Assembly (NCBI GenBank): GCA_036023115.1
Contig: JAYKKT010000040.1
Span: forward strand, 6,607,001 to 6,671,000
Length of the DNA stretch: 64,000 bases
DNA from: Brasenia schreberi
Lineage: Eukaryota; Streptophyta; Magnoliopsida; Nymphaeales; Cabombaceae
Reading direction: 5' to 3'
Positions 46,894 through 58,823 of the stretch are shown here, in pieces. Positions within the stretch are counted from its first letter, which is position 1, and the number at the start of each line of letters is the position of its first letter. The translations under genes were made by a program, and so were the position numbers. Under the pieces are notes generated by a model. The model did not search any database. It was not told the DNA's origin and saw nothing but the letters and a program-made list of their open reading frames with translations.

Positions 46894-49463
46894 ATGAGTT
46901 CGAGCTTGACTGTAGCGGGGGCGTGTCCGTCCGCGGGCGACAGGAGACGCCTCTTCTTCTTCACCCTCACTCCTGCACAACGGAATCCTTCTTCCTCCTT
47001 GGCGACTTGTACAGGCAGACTTACGAATGTGGTACGGGCCACAACGGCAGGGGATGGCCCGGTGGAGTTGTCTCAACCGCCGTCGTCCCCGCCGTCAGGG
47101 GTGGGATTTGGGGGTGGTAGCGACAGCGTCAGCATCAGGAGCAGAAGCAAAGGCAGCAAGAAGAACAAGGTGGTCGTCCGCCGGGAGCCGGTGCAGAAGC
47201 CGCTGATTCAGCCAGCGATGGGGGCCAACTCAGAGAGGCAAAGTGGCGGTGAATTGCCGCATCAGGAGAAGGTTTTTCTGCTCGGTTGGCTCGGTCTTGG
47301 TTTTCTCATACTCGTTGAAGGCATCACCTTGGCTGCATCAGGTAATCCTTCGATTCTTCATGTTCAGTATTCATCATATCCGTAAATATGATACCAGACT
47401 TCCGAAAGGCATATAGTTGTCTGCGTTCCGAAATAAAACGCCGGCATCTGTGTTCTCGTTTTACTGTATGATGATGTCAAACACGCGACAAACGCGGAAG
47501 AGGCGGTTTAAATCCCGTAGTTGAAAGGATTAAAAATCACAAACGATTCGCTCAACGGGATTGGTTCGGATTCAAGCTTCAGCAGGGAGTAAAGCTTGAA
47601 CAAAGATGACTAACAAAATATGGTTCAGGCTTCAGCAGGGTCCGAAGCTCCAAGAAGGACGGCTAACACAATATTATGGCATGAAGACGTCGAACAGTAT
47701 TCACGTAACTCTTTAAATAAGCTTTTCCATACTAGATGGAGTCGGTTATTTGTTTCCACAAAGGTCCATCACAAGTGTCAAGTGTGAGTAGATAAGTCAT
47801 GATAAGTGTCAGTAGCAAGTCCAACAAAGTTTTACTTTGGCTGTCGGAATTATCAAGACTTGGAACATCCGGACTTGGAACAGGCCATGAAGACGTCGAA
47901 ACGTATTCACCTAAAGGGGCTGAAAGTCTGTTGGAGTTGAAGGAGTAATTTAATTGTAGCTCAATATGAATATTATTCAAATCCTTTTCCTTCCATCTCC
48001 AGTTTTGCATTTCTTTCAACTTTGTGGAAGTTCTCTCAAATACATGCCCCAAAGAAACCTTAGGAATCAGATAAACATGGCACAAGATTAGCAGGCTGTA
48101 TATATCCCAAATGTTTAAGTTGGTATAGCACCAAGATACAATATAAGACGAGAGAGACGCTTCAAGGAGGTTTGAACATTGAAAATGACGGCCACCTGGA
48201 GATGTAGTCCTCTAAAGTGTTTGAGATAATAAAATATAATAATCTTTTTTGGAGTTAAATGCTAACATGGCGCAAGATCGTCGAGCTCAATCACAACCAA
48301 GGATTCATGTAGCTGATCCATTAACGTAGTGTGAACTAGGTTCTAAAATTCTTTAGCCAATAAGGTTTTGGTCTTTTGTTTCCTTGGGTAGCCACACATT
48401 CTATAAGTTTTGGTGTTTTGCCTTGTTGTTCAGTCATTCGTGAGTCAGATCCATCAAATAGTTATGTCTTTCTATAAGATTCTGGGCCATCATTGTTCCA
48501 TTTCAGCTTTTTAAAATATTCTACTGCTTAAATATGTGGGCATTGCATCGTGGGTGGCTGCAGAATGTGATGGATCGATTCTCTTCAAGTTCTAAAATGA
48601 CGCGCTTAGTTTTCATGCTGAATTATGTGAAGTATATAGTAGATTAAGGTTACAAATTACCTTTGAGGCTCTCTTGGGGAGCAAGATTGGGGACGGAGTC
48701 GGCCTTCACATCCGTGTTCCGGGCTCCATGTTTGGGATCCCCTGGCGATGAAAAACTTTTGTGATGCTTCTAAATCATGAAGCAGGATAATTGTTGTGTG
48801 CTCGTGCATGTGTGTGTGCGCAAGAATTTTTAAATTCTTATTTCGACTTGCTGTTCATCTCAAGAAATATGTTGAATTTTGCAGACCTGCCACAAAGTTC
48901 ACAGAAGAGAAATACTTAAAAAATGTTAGCCTGTATTGTATGCTTGAATCACGACCCCTCAATAACTTGAAGGGAGCAGCGTTTAAGTCGAGTGCTCCAT
49001 TTGCAGGTTTCTTACCCGAGGAATCGGATTTTTTTGTGAAATATATGTATCCAGCGTTTACACCACCAGTGACTTACCATCATGCGCTGGATTATGGGAA
49101 CTACATATTAAGGCTGTAATTAGCCTTTCAGGCTCTTTTTGGGAGGGGGATTGGGATGGAGTCATCTTCTCTTCCGCCCTTTCTCACCCCATGTTTGGGA
49201 TCCCTGGTGATGAACATTTCTGTGCTGCACTTCTCCACTAGTTGTTTTGTGTGCATGTACACGAATGCATGGGCTCTTGATATCGCGAAAGAGGCACCAT
49301 CATCTTAAGTGCATTTCTCTTTGTAGGTTTCTTACCTGAAGAATGGGATAGCTTGTTTGTCAAATTTCTTTATCCAGCTTTTACACCAACAGTCGTCTTC
49401 TTCTTGGGTGGCACAATCGCATATGGGGTGGTTAAGTATTTGGAGGCTGCAAATAAGAGTTGA
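46894..49463 (+). CDS. LPA2: LOW PSII ACCUMULATION 2 (LPA2), chloroplast
   Basis: Two exons, 46894-47341 and 49327-49463, joined in phase 1 (GCATCAG|GTAATC to TTTGTAG|GTTTC) give 194 residues. The N-terminus is Ser/Thr/Arg-rich without acidic residues in the first 15, like a chloroplast transit peptide. A linker rich in Ser, Gly and Lys precedes two membrane segments, VFLLGWLGLGFLILVEGI and TVVFFLGGTIAYGVVKYL, separated by the conserved GFLPEEWDSLFVKFLYPAF. The family is a thylakoid membrane protein needed for photosystem II core assembly; that function is known from Arabidopsis. A diverged duplicate of exon 2 lies in the intron at 49007. Confidence 0.92.
47342..48640 (+). other. LPA2 intron, proximal part
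   Basis: Contains weak RTE remnants: near 47717-47790 (minus; CTTTTCCATACTAGATGGAG, TTTGTTTCCACA) and near 48245-48315 (plus; GAGTTAAATGCTAACATGGC, GATTCATGTAGCTGATCC). CATGAAGACGTCGAA occurs at 47681 and again at 47887. No gene was recognised. Confidence 0.5.
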
Positions 49464-49470
49464 GACAGTA
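48640..49470 (+). repeat. Tandem duplication (about 460 bp) including LPA2 exon 2
   Basis: Unit A starts at about 48643 (ATTAAGGTTACAAATTACCT) and unit B at about 49107 (ATTAAGGCTGTAATTAGCCT). Both then have GAGGCTCT, CATGTTTGGGATCCC, TGGTGATGAA/TGGCGATGAA, GTGTGC-rich sequence and an acceptor plus GTTTCTTACC exon. Unit B holds the functional terminal exon. Confidence 0.85.
49007..49120 (+). pseudogene. Duplicate of LPA2 terminal exon (possible alternative exon)
   Basis: It follows a TTTGCAG acceptor and begins GTTTCTTACC in the same phase as the real exon 2. If spliced it encodes GFLPEESDFFVKYMYPAF, then diverges (PPVTYHHALDYGNYILRL) and stops at 49118-49120. It therefore keeps the conserved loop but loses the second membrane segment. 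No other disabling change is seen. It may be a relic or an alternative 3' exon. Confidence 0.75.
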
Positions 49471-50121
49471 AGTTGTGATTTTAGAAGTCTTTTCCTAGCT
49501 TTTAACTTTGTCCAGGATGTTTGTGTTTTACCCTTGATGTTCTGTTTTCAGGTGGTGCATTTGTATATATAGTGTGTTCCAGCATGTGAAGGCGGGGCAG
49601 GAACAAAACACAGAGGCAGTTGTGATTTGAGATGCCTTCCTTGGCGTTATCTTTGAAGGAAAATTCACCTTGAACATCCACGATTGCTAGTGCTGTGAGA
49701 TGGATTCTCAGCACTCGAACCACCCATGCTGTTCGAGTTCGCATTGCAAAGTTCTTAGTGTATCACACCAGGCATAGATGTTGAACCTTGTCATAGCATT
49801 GGGAGATACATCGTTACTAGTCCTCAAATCATAATCAGCGTATAATGAAATATTTGGAATAACCAAAAAAATTGTCAGGGAAATAATGTAGCAGATGAAA
49901 GGGTGTTATGGAACCAATTGCAGGAGATGTAGATTGTTTTTGCTCTTGGAACATGATTGAGCTGAACATAACGGCAGATGCTATTATTTTTATTGGAGCC
50001 GCTGTTTGTTTCTTCCCCTCTTGATCGAGGTGATAATCTGGGCAAGATAGAGCCTGATCACATTACAAGATAACCCCATGATGAGAAAAGCTTGAAATCT
50101 CACACTTTGCCTTTCTACCAC
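49464..50121 (+). other. 3' UTR of LPA2 and spacer
   Basis: No gene recognised; presumed 3' UTR near the stop codon. Short ORFs on both strands lack motifs. Confidence 0.45.
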
Positions 50122-50257
50122 CAGTGGTGGATTCAGAAATTCGTTTTGGGTGGGGCGGGCTTTAAAGGTTTCCAAATCTTTTTGAAAATTTCAATACTGA
50201 GGTAGAAAATTTTCAGAATTTCGGGTGGCGCCCCGCCACAATGTGGATCCACCACTG
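50122..50257. mobile_element. hAT-type MITE (136 bp), 8-bp TSD
   Basis: The ends CAGTGGTGGATTCAG and GTGGATCCACCACTG are inverted repeats. The flanks TCTACCAC (50114-50121) and TCTACCAA (50258-50265) agree at seven of eight bases. No coding capacity. Confidence 0.85.
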
Positions 50258-51341
50258 TCTACCAATGCTACACATATACGTGAGCATATCACAATCTCTT
50301 AGTGGTCGGGTGGTTGGTTGGTGCAGAGATGAAAGTGGCAGGCAATGGCTAATATTAACCTCCGACGTTCATGTAAACTGGGAACCATGCCGTTCTTGAT
50401 ATTTATGAGCTTGGTTTCGCTCAGGGCTCCAAGATAGATTAGTGGAGATGCGCAATTCAAATTGAATATAACAATCACATAAACATATCCGATGATTCAT
50501 CCATTGCAGGTTCTGCCGCACCTTCGGAACTTGCACTCGTAAGGGTTTTAGCAATGTATATTCTCTTTTGAAAGGAGTTGACAGTTAGGGTGTGTTTGAT
50601 ACGTAGTGCTAAGCCTTTGATACCAGAACTATAGGCCTAGACCCGTATGGACTTATAGCCATGGTTTTGAGTTCCTAATTCTCGAGTGATATTGTACTTG
50701 AGTTTTAGGTGGGATAGCATTACCAGAGAGGAGCAGTTGGTTTTCGTGCGAAGTCACTGCTTCAATTCCTGTGGCCATCTTCTTCGAATCTATCGAACCA
50801 TAATTTCACGCCATCGACAAGTTATCTTACAACTATGAGCAACAAAGATCAAGGTTCAATTCCTCAAGATTCTGGTATAAAACATATACGGCTGTTAAAG
50901 GACTACCAGAGGAAACCCCATTATTCCTAACGAGCAAAGCCTTAATAAAGCGCACTACGTCGAGCATCATTTTCCACCAAAACCACCCCCACCCCAACCA
51001 TCACCAACCGCAATTCTGCTGCCATAAGTTTCTTTCTATCATTTATGGCCAGAAACACTCGAATAAATCCCACCTGGCGGGCCCTCAACTAACCACAGTC
51101 AGGTCTCAGTTCAATTTGCAGGGAGTGCATATCTTGCCTCTGCGTCCACATTTAGACAAGGCTGGTTCCCAACCAAGCCCGGCCTAGTAACCAAACCGGG
51201 CCAAGAACTGACAGTTGAAATCAAGTTCAGAACCAGGCCCAAACTGAGAACCACCAGGTTTAGTTTCAGTACCACCTTCCATGTACTAGAACTGGCCAAA
51301 GACCAAAACTAGCAGCTTCAAACCACCAATTTCTTATATTC
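50258..51341. other. Intergenic, nothing recognised
   Basis: Spacer. A degenerate CCAAGCCCGG/AACCGGGCC-rich segment near 51150-51300 resembles decayed repeat DNA, not coding sequence. Confidence 0.4.
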
Positions 51342-51353
51342 TTTTAATATTTT

Positions 51354-51493
51354 TTTATTGATTACAGGAGTAAGAGGCTGAAGCCTAACACACACCCATA
51401 CCACACATGAACCCTGAGGAAGTCAAACTCCCCACCAACAGCAACGGCACTAGAGCACCCTACCGTTGAGCTAATGCTCTTGGTGCTATATTT
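51354..51493 (-). mobile_element. tRNA-derived SINE, about 12-bp TSD
   Basis: On the minus strand it starts GCACCAAGAGCATTAGCTCA (box A within) and ends GTGTTAGGCTTCAGCCTC, TTACTCCTGTAATC. These are the same head and tail as the SINE at 44373. TTTTAATATTTT flanks it at 51342-51353 and 51494-51505. The box B region is diverged (GGGGAGTTTGACTTCC). Confidence 0.75.
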
Positions 51494-51505
51494 TTTTAAT
51501 ATTTT

Positions 51506-52495
51506 AATTTCAACAATTTGTTATAAATTTTCCGGTTTCAGATTGAAACTGGAACGGTCCCAGTCCTCGTTCTGTTCTGGTTCATGGTTCCGGTGCAGAG
51601 CCAGCCATGTCTATCCACGTTGTAAAAAGAAAAGCCCTGACAATCCCCAGGCCCCGTCAATGATGACCAAAAGATCCTCGTCTCCATGGATGTACAAGCA
51701 TTATGTGTAATTTGAGCACCCGCCATGATTCGTACTCACCACTGCCATTCTGTGGCAAACTGTAGAAGAACTTTGCCACTGAAGAGGCCACACACAAAAA
51801 GTAGCAGTGCAACGGCCTCAAGTTTCTAGGAGTTGGTCATTCTGTCCCCAATAGTTGATTCTGAAACAAGAATCATGCCGATGTCGAGCAGCAACAGAGA
51901 TGATTGCTATCTAAACTTCTTTGTGAAGCACATTCGTAAAAAGATTTTTAAGAAGAAATATACATGAAGTGACATAATGAACCATCCATCTACAAATAGC
52001 TATAGAAGATCGTCAGACGTTATAGTTAACAGCTTACCCAATCGGCGTGCAATAGGGAAAGCCTCGCGAAACTTCACATGGCATTTCCATGTTTGAAGGC
52101 GGATCCTTGTATGATTTTCGTGAAGTTATTATGAATCTGAGGGCAGGAAACTTTATCAAGAAAGAGAAAGCCACATAAAAAATCTTCAATGATCATGAGT
52201 ATTATCATTTTTGTTTAGTATTTAACGGCTAAAAAGATTTTCCTCTGAGAATGACCTACCTCATTTGTAGCAAAAAGCAAGCTTGCCATAAAAAACTTGC
52301 AAACTCAAGTAGATCCTACGGACAAACGCTACTCAAATAATCTAGTTGCTGACGACCACATAAACTAAAAAGAAAATAGTCTTTCCCTCCCCAAATAACA
52401 TTTAAATTAGCGAAATGCAAAACTCCTCTAGCTAAAATCAACATGATATAAAACCCGCATGACTTCCTTCTGCAAAAAACTGAGTTTTATTTCTT
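51506..52495. other. Spacer and 3' flank of STT3B
   Basis: AT-rich; should contain the STT3B 3' UTR near 52495. No gene recognised. Confidence 0.45.
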
Positions 52496-55400
52496 TCACC
52501 ATCTATTCCTTGGTGGCTTAACTTTGTAAATCCTCACAATCCAGTTCGATGTTGTGAAAGCCTCCTCAAGATATTCAAGCTGCACATTTTTGTTTCCAAT
52601 TTCTACCCCCCGGGCTCGATCCCAGCTGCACACACAGGCAAAACAAGATTGAATCTTGTCTTAAGAAAGAGCGTACAAAGTACATCAACTGTTTTAAACT
52701 CTCTAGCTTCAGAGAACAAATAAGGTAGCAAGATTTACCCAGGAGGTCTTCCATACTCTGTGTGCAGCTCCCCAAACCGATAATAACAAAGCTTATACCT
52801 GTTAAGCAATTAAAGCACAGACAATCAAAAGAAAATTGAGCCTTTCACTGGAACCAATAATCTTATAAAATGGTTTCTACAATTGAGCTACAATACCTAT
52901 ATACTGAATCAGGTACTATCTTATACTATGAAGTGAAACATACAGAATCAGAACGCCAAGCATGTGACAAAACCTTGATGATCCTTTCAGTTCTATAAGA
53001 CAAACTTTGGCATATGGAAGCAATTTAAGCACATTACGTATGCATTCTGCTTCCTTCTTTGTATATATGACCCAAGTATGCTTATGTCACCAACAAGAAG
53101 GGTATTAACAGCAGCATATTGCCCCACAAAATGCACAAACCATGCAGTAGATGGCTGCAAATGCTATGACACTACCAGTGGAGCTCATGCACCTCTTGTC
53201 CATAGTAAACACGATACTGGAACTAGCAAACTCAAAAAATATGCCGTGGCAAAGAATAAAATTCTGTTAATGTCCACAATATGACAAGACCAAGAGAAAT
53301 TTCCATGAATAGCAAAATGCAAGAATCATCACTATAAATCTGACAGAAACAAGATGGTTGAACTGCCTTTTTCATAAAAAAATAGAATGGAACTCCTAGA
53401 TTGGGATGACAGGCACATTCTAGTACCGATATATATAAAATACTTCAAACCTGGAACTATTGACAGATGTTTTTGCCGGATCTGTGATCCATCAGCAATA
53501 GATAAAGCAGCCCTAAGTTAAAATCAACCTCTGCACAAAGAGCACTCATGAAACATAGGGTTCCGATGGGTGCTTCAAGGTGCAAAGTTTTTACCACCAA
53601 GTACGAAGATAGTAATGCCATGTGAAATTGAAGGTTCCCCTAGAGCCTCTTTTTTTGTCTGAGGCAGCTTAAAATAGAATCCTCTTCCTTGATAATGTTT
53701 AAGTGGAGAGGCTTGACTGTAGTGTGTTGGTGTCTATGTCCCGTGTGCTAAAGTAACTTAGAAATGGTGGAACACCTTTGCTGTTTTATAAGTGAGTGAC
53801 TACTGGAAGGCAGTCTTTACTGTGCTCCGGTTGCAATGGGTGTTGAATAGAAATGTTTGAGAAGAACTGTGGGCTTGATTGCCCTTAAAAGGTCTTCAAG
53901 GAATGGAACAATCTTAGGGTGTTCTTTCAGAAAATTGGTTCAATACTTTGTGAAATGGAGGTTGGTTAAAATAGAGAGGAGCATCAAGTATTCTTTGTGA
54001 TAAGAAGATATCATTAAAGTTAAAAGGTAAATATTATAAAGCAACAATTAGACCGGCCATGTTTTATGTTTCTGAGTGTTGGGCACCTAATCATGTACAA
54101 AAGATGTCTGTGACGGAAATGAAGATGTTGAGATGGATGAGTGACCATACAAGAAAAGACCGTATACATAATGAGGTTATTAGAAACAAATTAGGAGTGA
54201 CACCAATAAAGGATAAAATGAGAGAATATTGTTTAAGATGGTTTGGAGATATAGAAAGAAGATCAAAAGAAGAACCTCTAAGAAGGTACGAAAAACTAGA
54301 TTTTGAAAGTATTAAAAGAGGTAGAGGACGACCATAAAAGTGTTGGAAAGAAACAATAAATATGATCTGGCTTATTGTGAGTTAACTGCTAACATGGCAC
54401 AAGATAGGGCTATGTGGAAACAAAGAATCCATGTAGCTGACCCCGTCTAGTATGGGAAAAGGCTTGGTTGTTGTTGTACTTTGTCTTCTCATACTAACTC
54501 CAATTTTAGGAATATTTTGGGTATGCCAGAGTCAGTAGATTCTTGCATCCTTTACTCTTTGATGTAACGGGTGGACTGTTTGGTGGTTTGTTAGCGAATC
54601 TATTCTTGCTTATGAAGAAAAGAAAACAGTTGGTCATTCTAATAGAATATGTGAAGTCCAATTAGTCGAACAAGCTCACATCTATCGGCTTTACCTCAAG
54701 TCACCATGCCGTAGAGTAGAGCCAACAATTCATAGTAAAGAAAATCTATCTCACAATCGACAAGCCTGATACCCCACTGGGTGAGAGGCTTTGAGTAAGT
54801 ACATGCATTTGTCCAGTGCTACACAAAAGTAGGAGCACAGAAATATGTTGAACGGAATTAAAAGCAAAGAGAAACACGAAGGTCTGAAAGCCCAACACAG
54901 TCCAGAGTGATGGAATTTAAAAAAAAAAATAGATGTAATTATAGAAGATATACATGTGTAGTAATATAAAGCTTGACATAAAACTCATTTTGTAAGGCAC
55001 CAAATAATACAAGCGATGAGTGAAAATATAGATAAATGGACTTAACTAAAGTCAGAACTAAATGAAAGTAAGAGGTCACGTATAAAGCAGTGAAACTCCT
55101 TTTTCTCTCGACGACTCATAAACCAGTGAAACTTACATGAGACAATTCAACATCTTTGGAGCAGCACCCTTATCAACCCTGTATTCGCCATTCACAAGGT
55201 AATCTGATTCTTTTATGACTGGAAAAACTCCTCCTCCAATACGTACCATCCACAAAAATCTATTTTTCAAAGATGCAGGACTTGTTAGAAAATTGCAGCA
55301 ACAAAACTAACACGATAAAAGTATAAGAAGCAATAAAGCAGCGAAGAATAATCCATCAAGATTATCCAACTACTTACTTGTTTATATCATCTGAAGAATA

Positions 55401-55832
55401 ACCTGTAACACCACCAAACACAACAAGCACATAATCCACATCCAGCGATTGCATTATCTCATATGCCTCATCTTCATATGATGACATTGCTCGTCCAACA
55501 GTTGCAATATGTGTATTGTTCCATGTGTTATTATCAACAATTACAGTTCTATTTCCCATGGCAGTTATCTGATACCCATAATCCCACCATGACATGATTT
55601 TAGCATCTGGAGGTGTATTCTGGCGTAGCCAAAAGTAGGCTTCACGATAGTCATCAAAGATAACCCTCCCACCATGGTGACCTCTGGCAGCTAAGACTAT
55701 GGAAGGTGAAGAATATGCCTCTGATGTGACCCATGTACAGTGTATGGCATATCTAGCTAGCAGATAAAATGCGGCTATAAGCAGAGCAGTAGCACCATCT
55801 CTTTGGAAAGGAAGAGATGAATCAGGTGATGC
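52496..55832 (-). CDS. STT3B: Oligosaccharyltransferase catalytic subunit STT3B-type (3' part)
   Basis: Four in-phase exons: 55378-55832, 55137-55259, 52739-52798, 52496-52625, coding for the last 255 residues. They include the end of the membrane part ([20 protein letters not shown]) and the lumenal domain with the family motif [42 protein letters not shown] and the conserved end [15 protein letters not shown]3 transfers the dolichol-linked glycan to Asn-X-Ser/Thr sites in the [16 protein letters not shown] and GVTGYSSDD fit the plant STT3B paralogue better than STT3A. The 5' exons must lie beyond position 64000, as nothing matching was found from 55.9 to 64 kb. Confidence 0.92.
52799..53951 (-). 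other. STT3B intron, proximal part
   Basis: Part of a 2.3-kb intron between exons ending in the GTAAG donor at 55136 and the CAG acceptor at 52799. No recognised element before the LINE at 53952. Confidence 0.55.
53952..54476 (+). mobile_element. RTE LINE 3' fragment in STT3B intron, 8-bp TSD
   Basis: A 5'-truncated copy starting near GGTTGGTTAAAATAGAGAGG and ending GGCTTGGTTGTTGTTG. TACTTTGT occurs at 53944-53951 and 54477-54484. It lies antisense to the host gene, with small deletions relative to other copies (for example near 54095 and 54360). Confidence 0.9.
54485..55136 (-). other. STT3B intron, distal part
   Basis: AT-rich intron sequence with nothing recognised. Confidence 0.5.
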
Positions 55833-58000
55833 CTGACAACAAAATGAAACCTCAAAAATAAGCTGCTAATATATGAAAGTTGTATGAGATCATGCATGAC
55901 ATATATACTACTAGATGTTAAAATTGCTCAGCGAGCATCAAGTCTCCATGCAAAAGGATGCAATCTTCACAGTCAAAGGAAATAAAAATAGGCTCAAAAA
56001 GGTCGCACAAACTGGGGTACCAGCAAAAGGATTTTGCTTGAAGGAGGTCTACAGGTAGACTGCTTTTGTATAGCGGATGATAGTAATATAGTAACATATC
56101 AACTATCAAGGAATCGGGGACCTTTAAATCTACTTTCTGATGGCATCAGCAGTGGATGGTGCATTATGTAGAAAACGTGAAACACAAACACTTAGCGGAT
56201 TAAGTTGGAGACAAGAAACAAGACAGAATCTGACACAGATACAGTCTGAAAAAACCTCAAAGATGAGATATATCAAAGCAGGGGGTAAGCAATGGAGATT
56301 CCTTGATCTTAGCTGATCAGATAAGCACATAGTACGCAACTACGCATCACTTGATTCACTTCAAGTCTAGATGTTTGTTCCTCAACTAGAACAAATATTT
56401 ATTAAGGATTTCTTTTTGGATAGTGTGGCCGATTATCCTCTCCAAAGGTTGGAGCAATGCAATGCAAGCCCTCAAATCTTTTCAAATAAATTCACCCTCC
56501 CCTGACCCTAAACATTGAAAAAAACAGATAGAGGCTCATTATATTCTATCCTCTAAGATCAGGGGAAAAAATAACAATTAAAGTAAAAAATTGGATTTGT
56601 ATCACTTGTCTTGTCATGATAAAAATACCTAATTAACGTTGTGCTTTCAGAAAATAGCATGCCCTTCAGATATTGATCCTTTTCAAAATAGTGAATAAAT
56701 GCCTATGTTTTGAGATATAGGTGATGTAGACTATATTCTGTTAAAAATTATATCAGCATTCAAAACAGCAAGGAATGCCTATATTTCCTAAATATCAGTG
56801 ACATTGTGATAGATTTAATAAAATATCTTTAGTAATATCTCTACCTTTTCAACCAGATTGAGATATATTTGGATCTAATTCTACATCCCTATGATTAGGA
56901 ACACAAGAGGACGGTTGAAGACTAAATATTAAAATGAAATGCATATTAGGATGTGATACTGATTGAGCTGTTCACATTCTCAATGCAAACTATAGTGTGC
57001 ACTGTATCACTGAAGCATTTGTGTGACACGTAAGCGAGCATATGGGAATGCATAAGTGTGCAAACACACAAACACACACATAGACACGAGAAACAGAGGA
57101 ACTCTACTGTATACACTTGATTGGAATGTACTCTAGCACTCCAGCTGTGAAACACCATGATCAGTGCATTATTAAATGCCAACCACACAGATGTGTGCTC
57201 CATGCCCAAAACGTGATATCCACTATCGACATGCAATTTTTGGTGTAAACTGATCAGATATTGCAACAGTTTAAGGCTAATGGCCACAGACCTTTTGGTT
57301 TATAAAGTCTGGTCTATACGTCGAAAGATATGCAACTAGTCAACTCCATGGTTTTCTGGCACAAGTACATCTCTGACTATTTTACAAGGAAAGAACTGAA
57401 GTATGAATATTGTTAATAGAGTGCATCACACGTGAGTTTATACAATATTGACCCAAAACATTGAGATGAATAAAGTTCACTAAAGCATAACCACAAGTAT
57501 AGGTTCCTATTTAACTAAGGATGGGAATTTGTCAGTGGTCAGCCACCATGTTTGCTTCATGATCTATGTTATCAAGAGCACCATATATTGGCTGATATAT
57601 CTCTATTATCCACTATATCGGATCTTTGCTGCTATAAGAGTGATCATTTCAGTAGCTTACACCAACTTTTTGGTGGCACGCACTCCTCTTTTTTTCTTTT
57701 TTATGACTCTTCTTTCTTCTCATCCTCTTTTTTCTTATTTTCTCTACTTTCTTCTTCTTCTTTCCTTACCTCCTTTTCTCACTCTTTCTCTTAGCCTCCT
57801 TTTCTTTCTCACTCCTACTTTTCCAAATTTATGTAATACATATATTTTATTTCAAATTGTATATGAAATGCATTTATTTATTGATAAATGGTTAATACTT
57901 TGTTATCGATATGAAAGTTTGATGATGATTTAAATTTTATAAACATATTTAAGTGTCTATGAATTTTGTATTCATATGGATCCATATTTATAAATGTGTT
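55833..58000 (-). other. STT3B upstream intron
   Basis: Begins with the acceptor TTTTGTTGTCAG next to the exon at 55832. About 2.2 kb without recognised exons or elements. 57680-57820 is a pyrimidine-rich tract, so the Phe/Ser/Leu-rich ORFs there are artefacts. Confidence 0.55.
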
Positions 58001-58019
58001 GGACTTTTCTCTTTTTTTA
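58001..58019. repeat. 19-bp TSD (left) of the composite RTE insertion
   Basis: GGACTTTTCTCTTTTTTTA, repeated exactly at 63505-63523. Confidence 0.95.
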
Positions 58020-58656
58020 CAACAACAACAACTAAGCCTTTTCCCATACTAGACGGGGTCAGCTACATGGATTCTTTGTTTCCACAGATCCCTATCTTGT
58101 GCCATGTTAGCAGTTAACTCCCAATAAGCTAGATCGTTCTTTATTGTTTCTTTCCAACACTTTTGTGGTCATCCTCTACCTCTTTTAATACTTTCCAAAT
58201 TTAGTTTTTCTAACCTTCTTCCAGGTTCTTTTGATCTTCTTTCTATACGTTCAAACCATCTTAAACGACGTTCTCTCATTTTATCCTCTATTGGTGCCAC
58301 TCCTACTTTGTTTCTAATAACCTCATTATGTATACGGTCTTTTCTTGGATGACCCCTCATCCATCTCAACATCTTCAATTCTGTCACAGACATCTTTTGT
58401 ACATGTTCATGATTAACTGCCCAACACTCAGAACTATAAAACTCCGCCCAGTAAGGGATCACCCTTGCATTGCCGGTCCCAAGCCCGGATAAAGGAGGAG
58501 GGTTGTGTTAGGCTTCCGACAGCCAGCGTAAAACTTCGTCGGATTTTTACAACATGGATTACAAAAATTATGAGCATTGCTTTGGGGCGTCCCCGCCTAG
58601 CGACGTGCTGTAGAGCCCGAATGCAGTAAGAAGTGAGCAAGGGCCACTACATTTTC

Positions 58657-58823
58657 GCCCGAATGTAGTGAATCAATTACAGAGAGGGTTCCCACATCAT
58701 GGACGGGTGTGGGTAAAGAAGTTAGTCCCGCTAAATTGCCGCCCGAATGTAGTGAAAAAATTTCAGAGAGGGTCTACGCATTTTGATTATGGACGGATGC
58801 AGGGGATAAGGAAGCTAGTTCTA
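58657..58823 (+). repeat. Two 84-bp tandem units in the RTE 5' leader
   Basis: GCCCGAATGTAGTGAA starts units at 58657 and 58741. Both continue with CAGAGAGGGT, ATGGACGG and AAGTTAGT/AAGCTAGT. A shorter related unit starts at 58616 (GCCCGAATGCAGTAAG). Confidence 0.85.

Noticed and set aside
51111..51299. Minus-strand ORF starting MASSSTWKV
   Set aside because: Translation of a degenerate CCGGG/CCAAG-rich repeat; the signal-peptide look is probably fortuitous.
57529..57933. Plus-strand ORF of 134 codons
   Set aside because: It is a Phe/Leu/Ser-rich translation of a pyrimidine tract in the STT3B intron with no domain.
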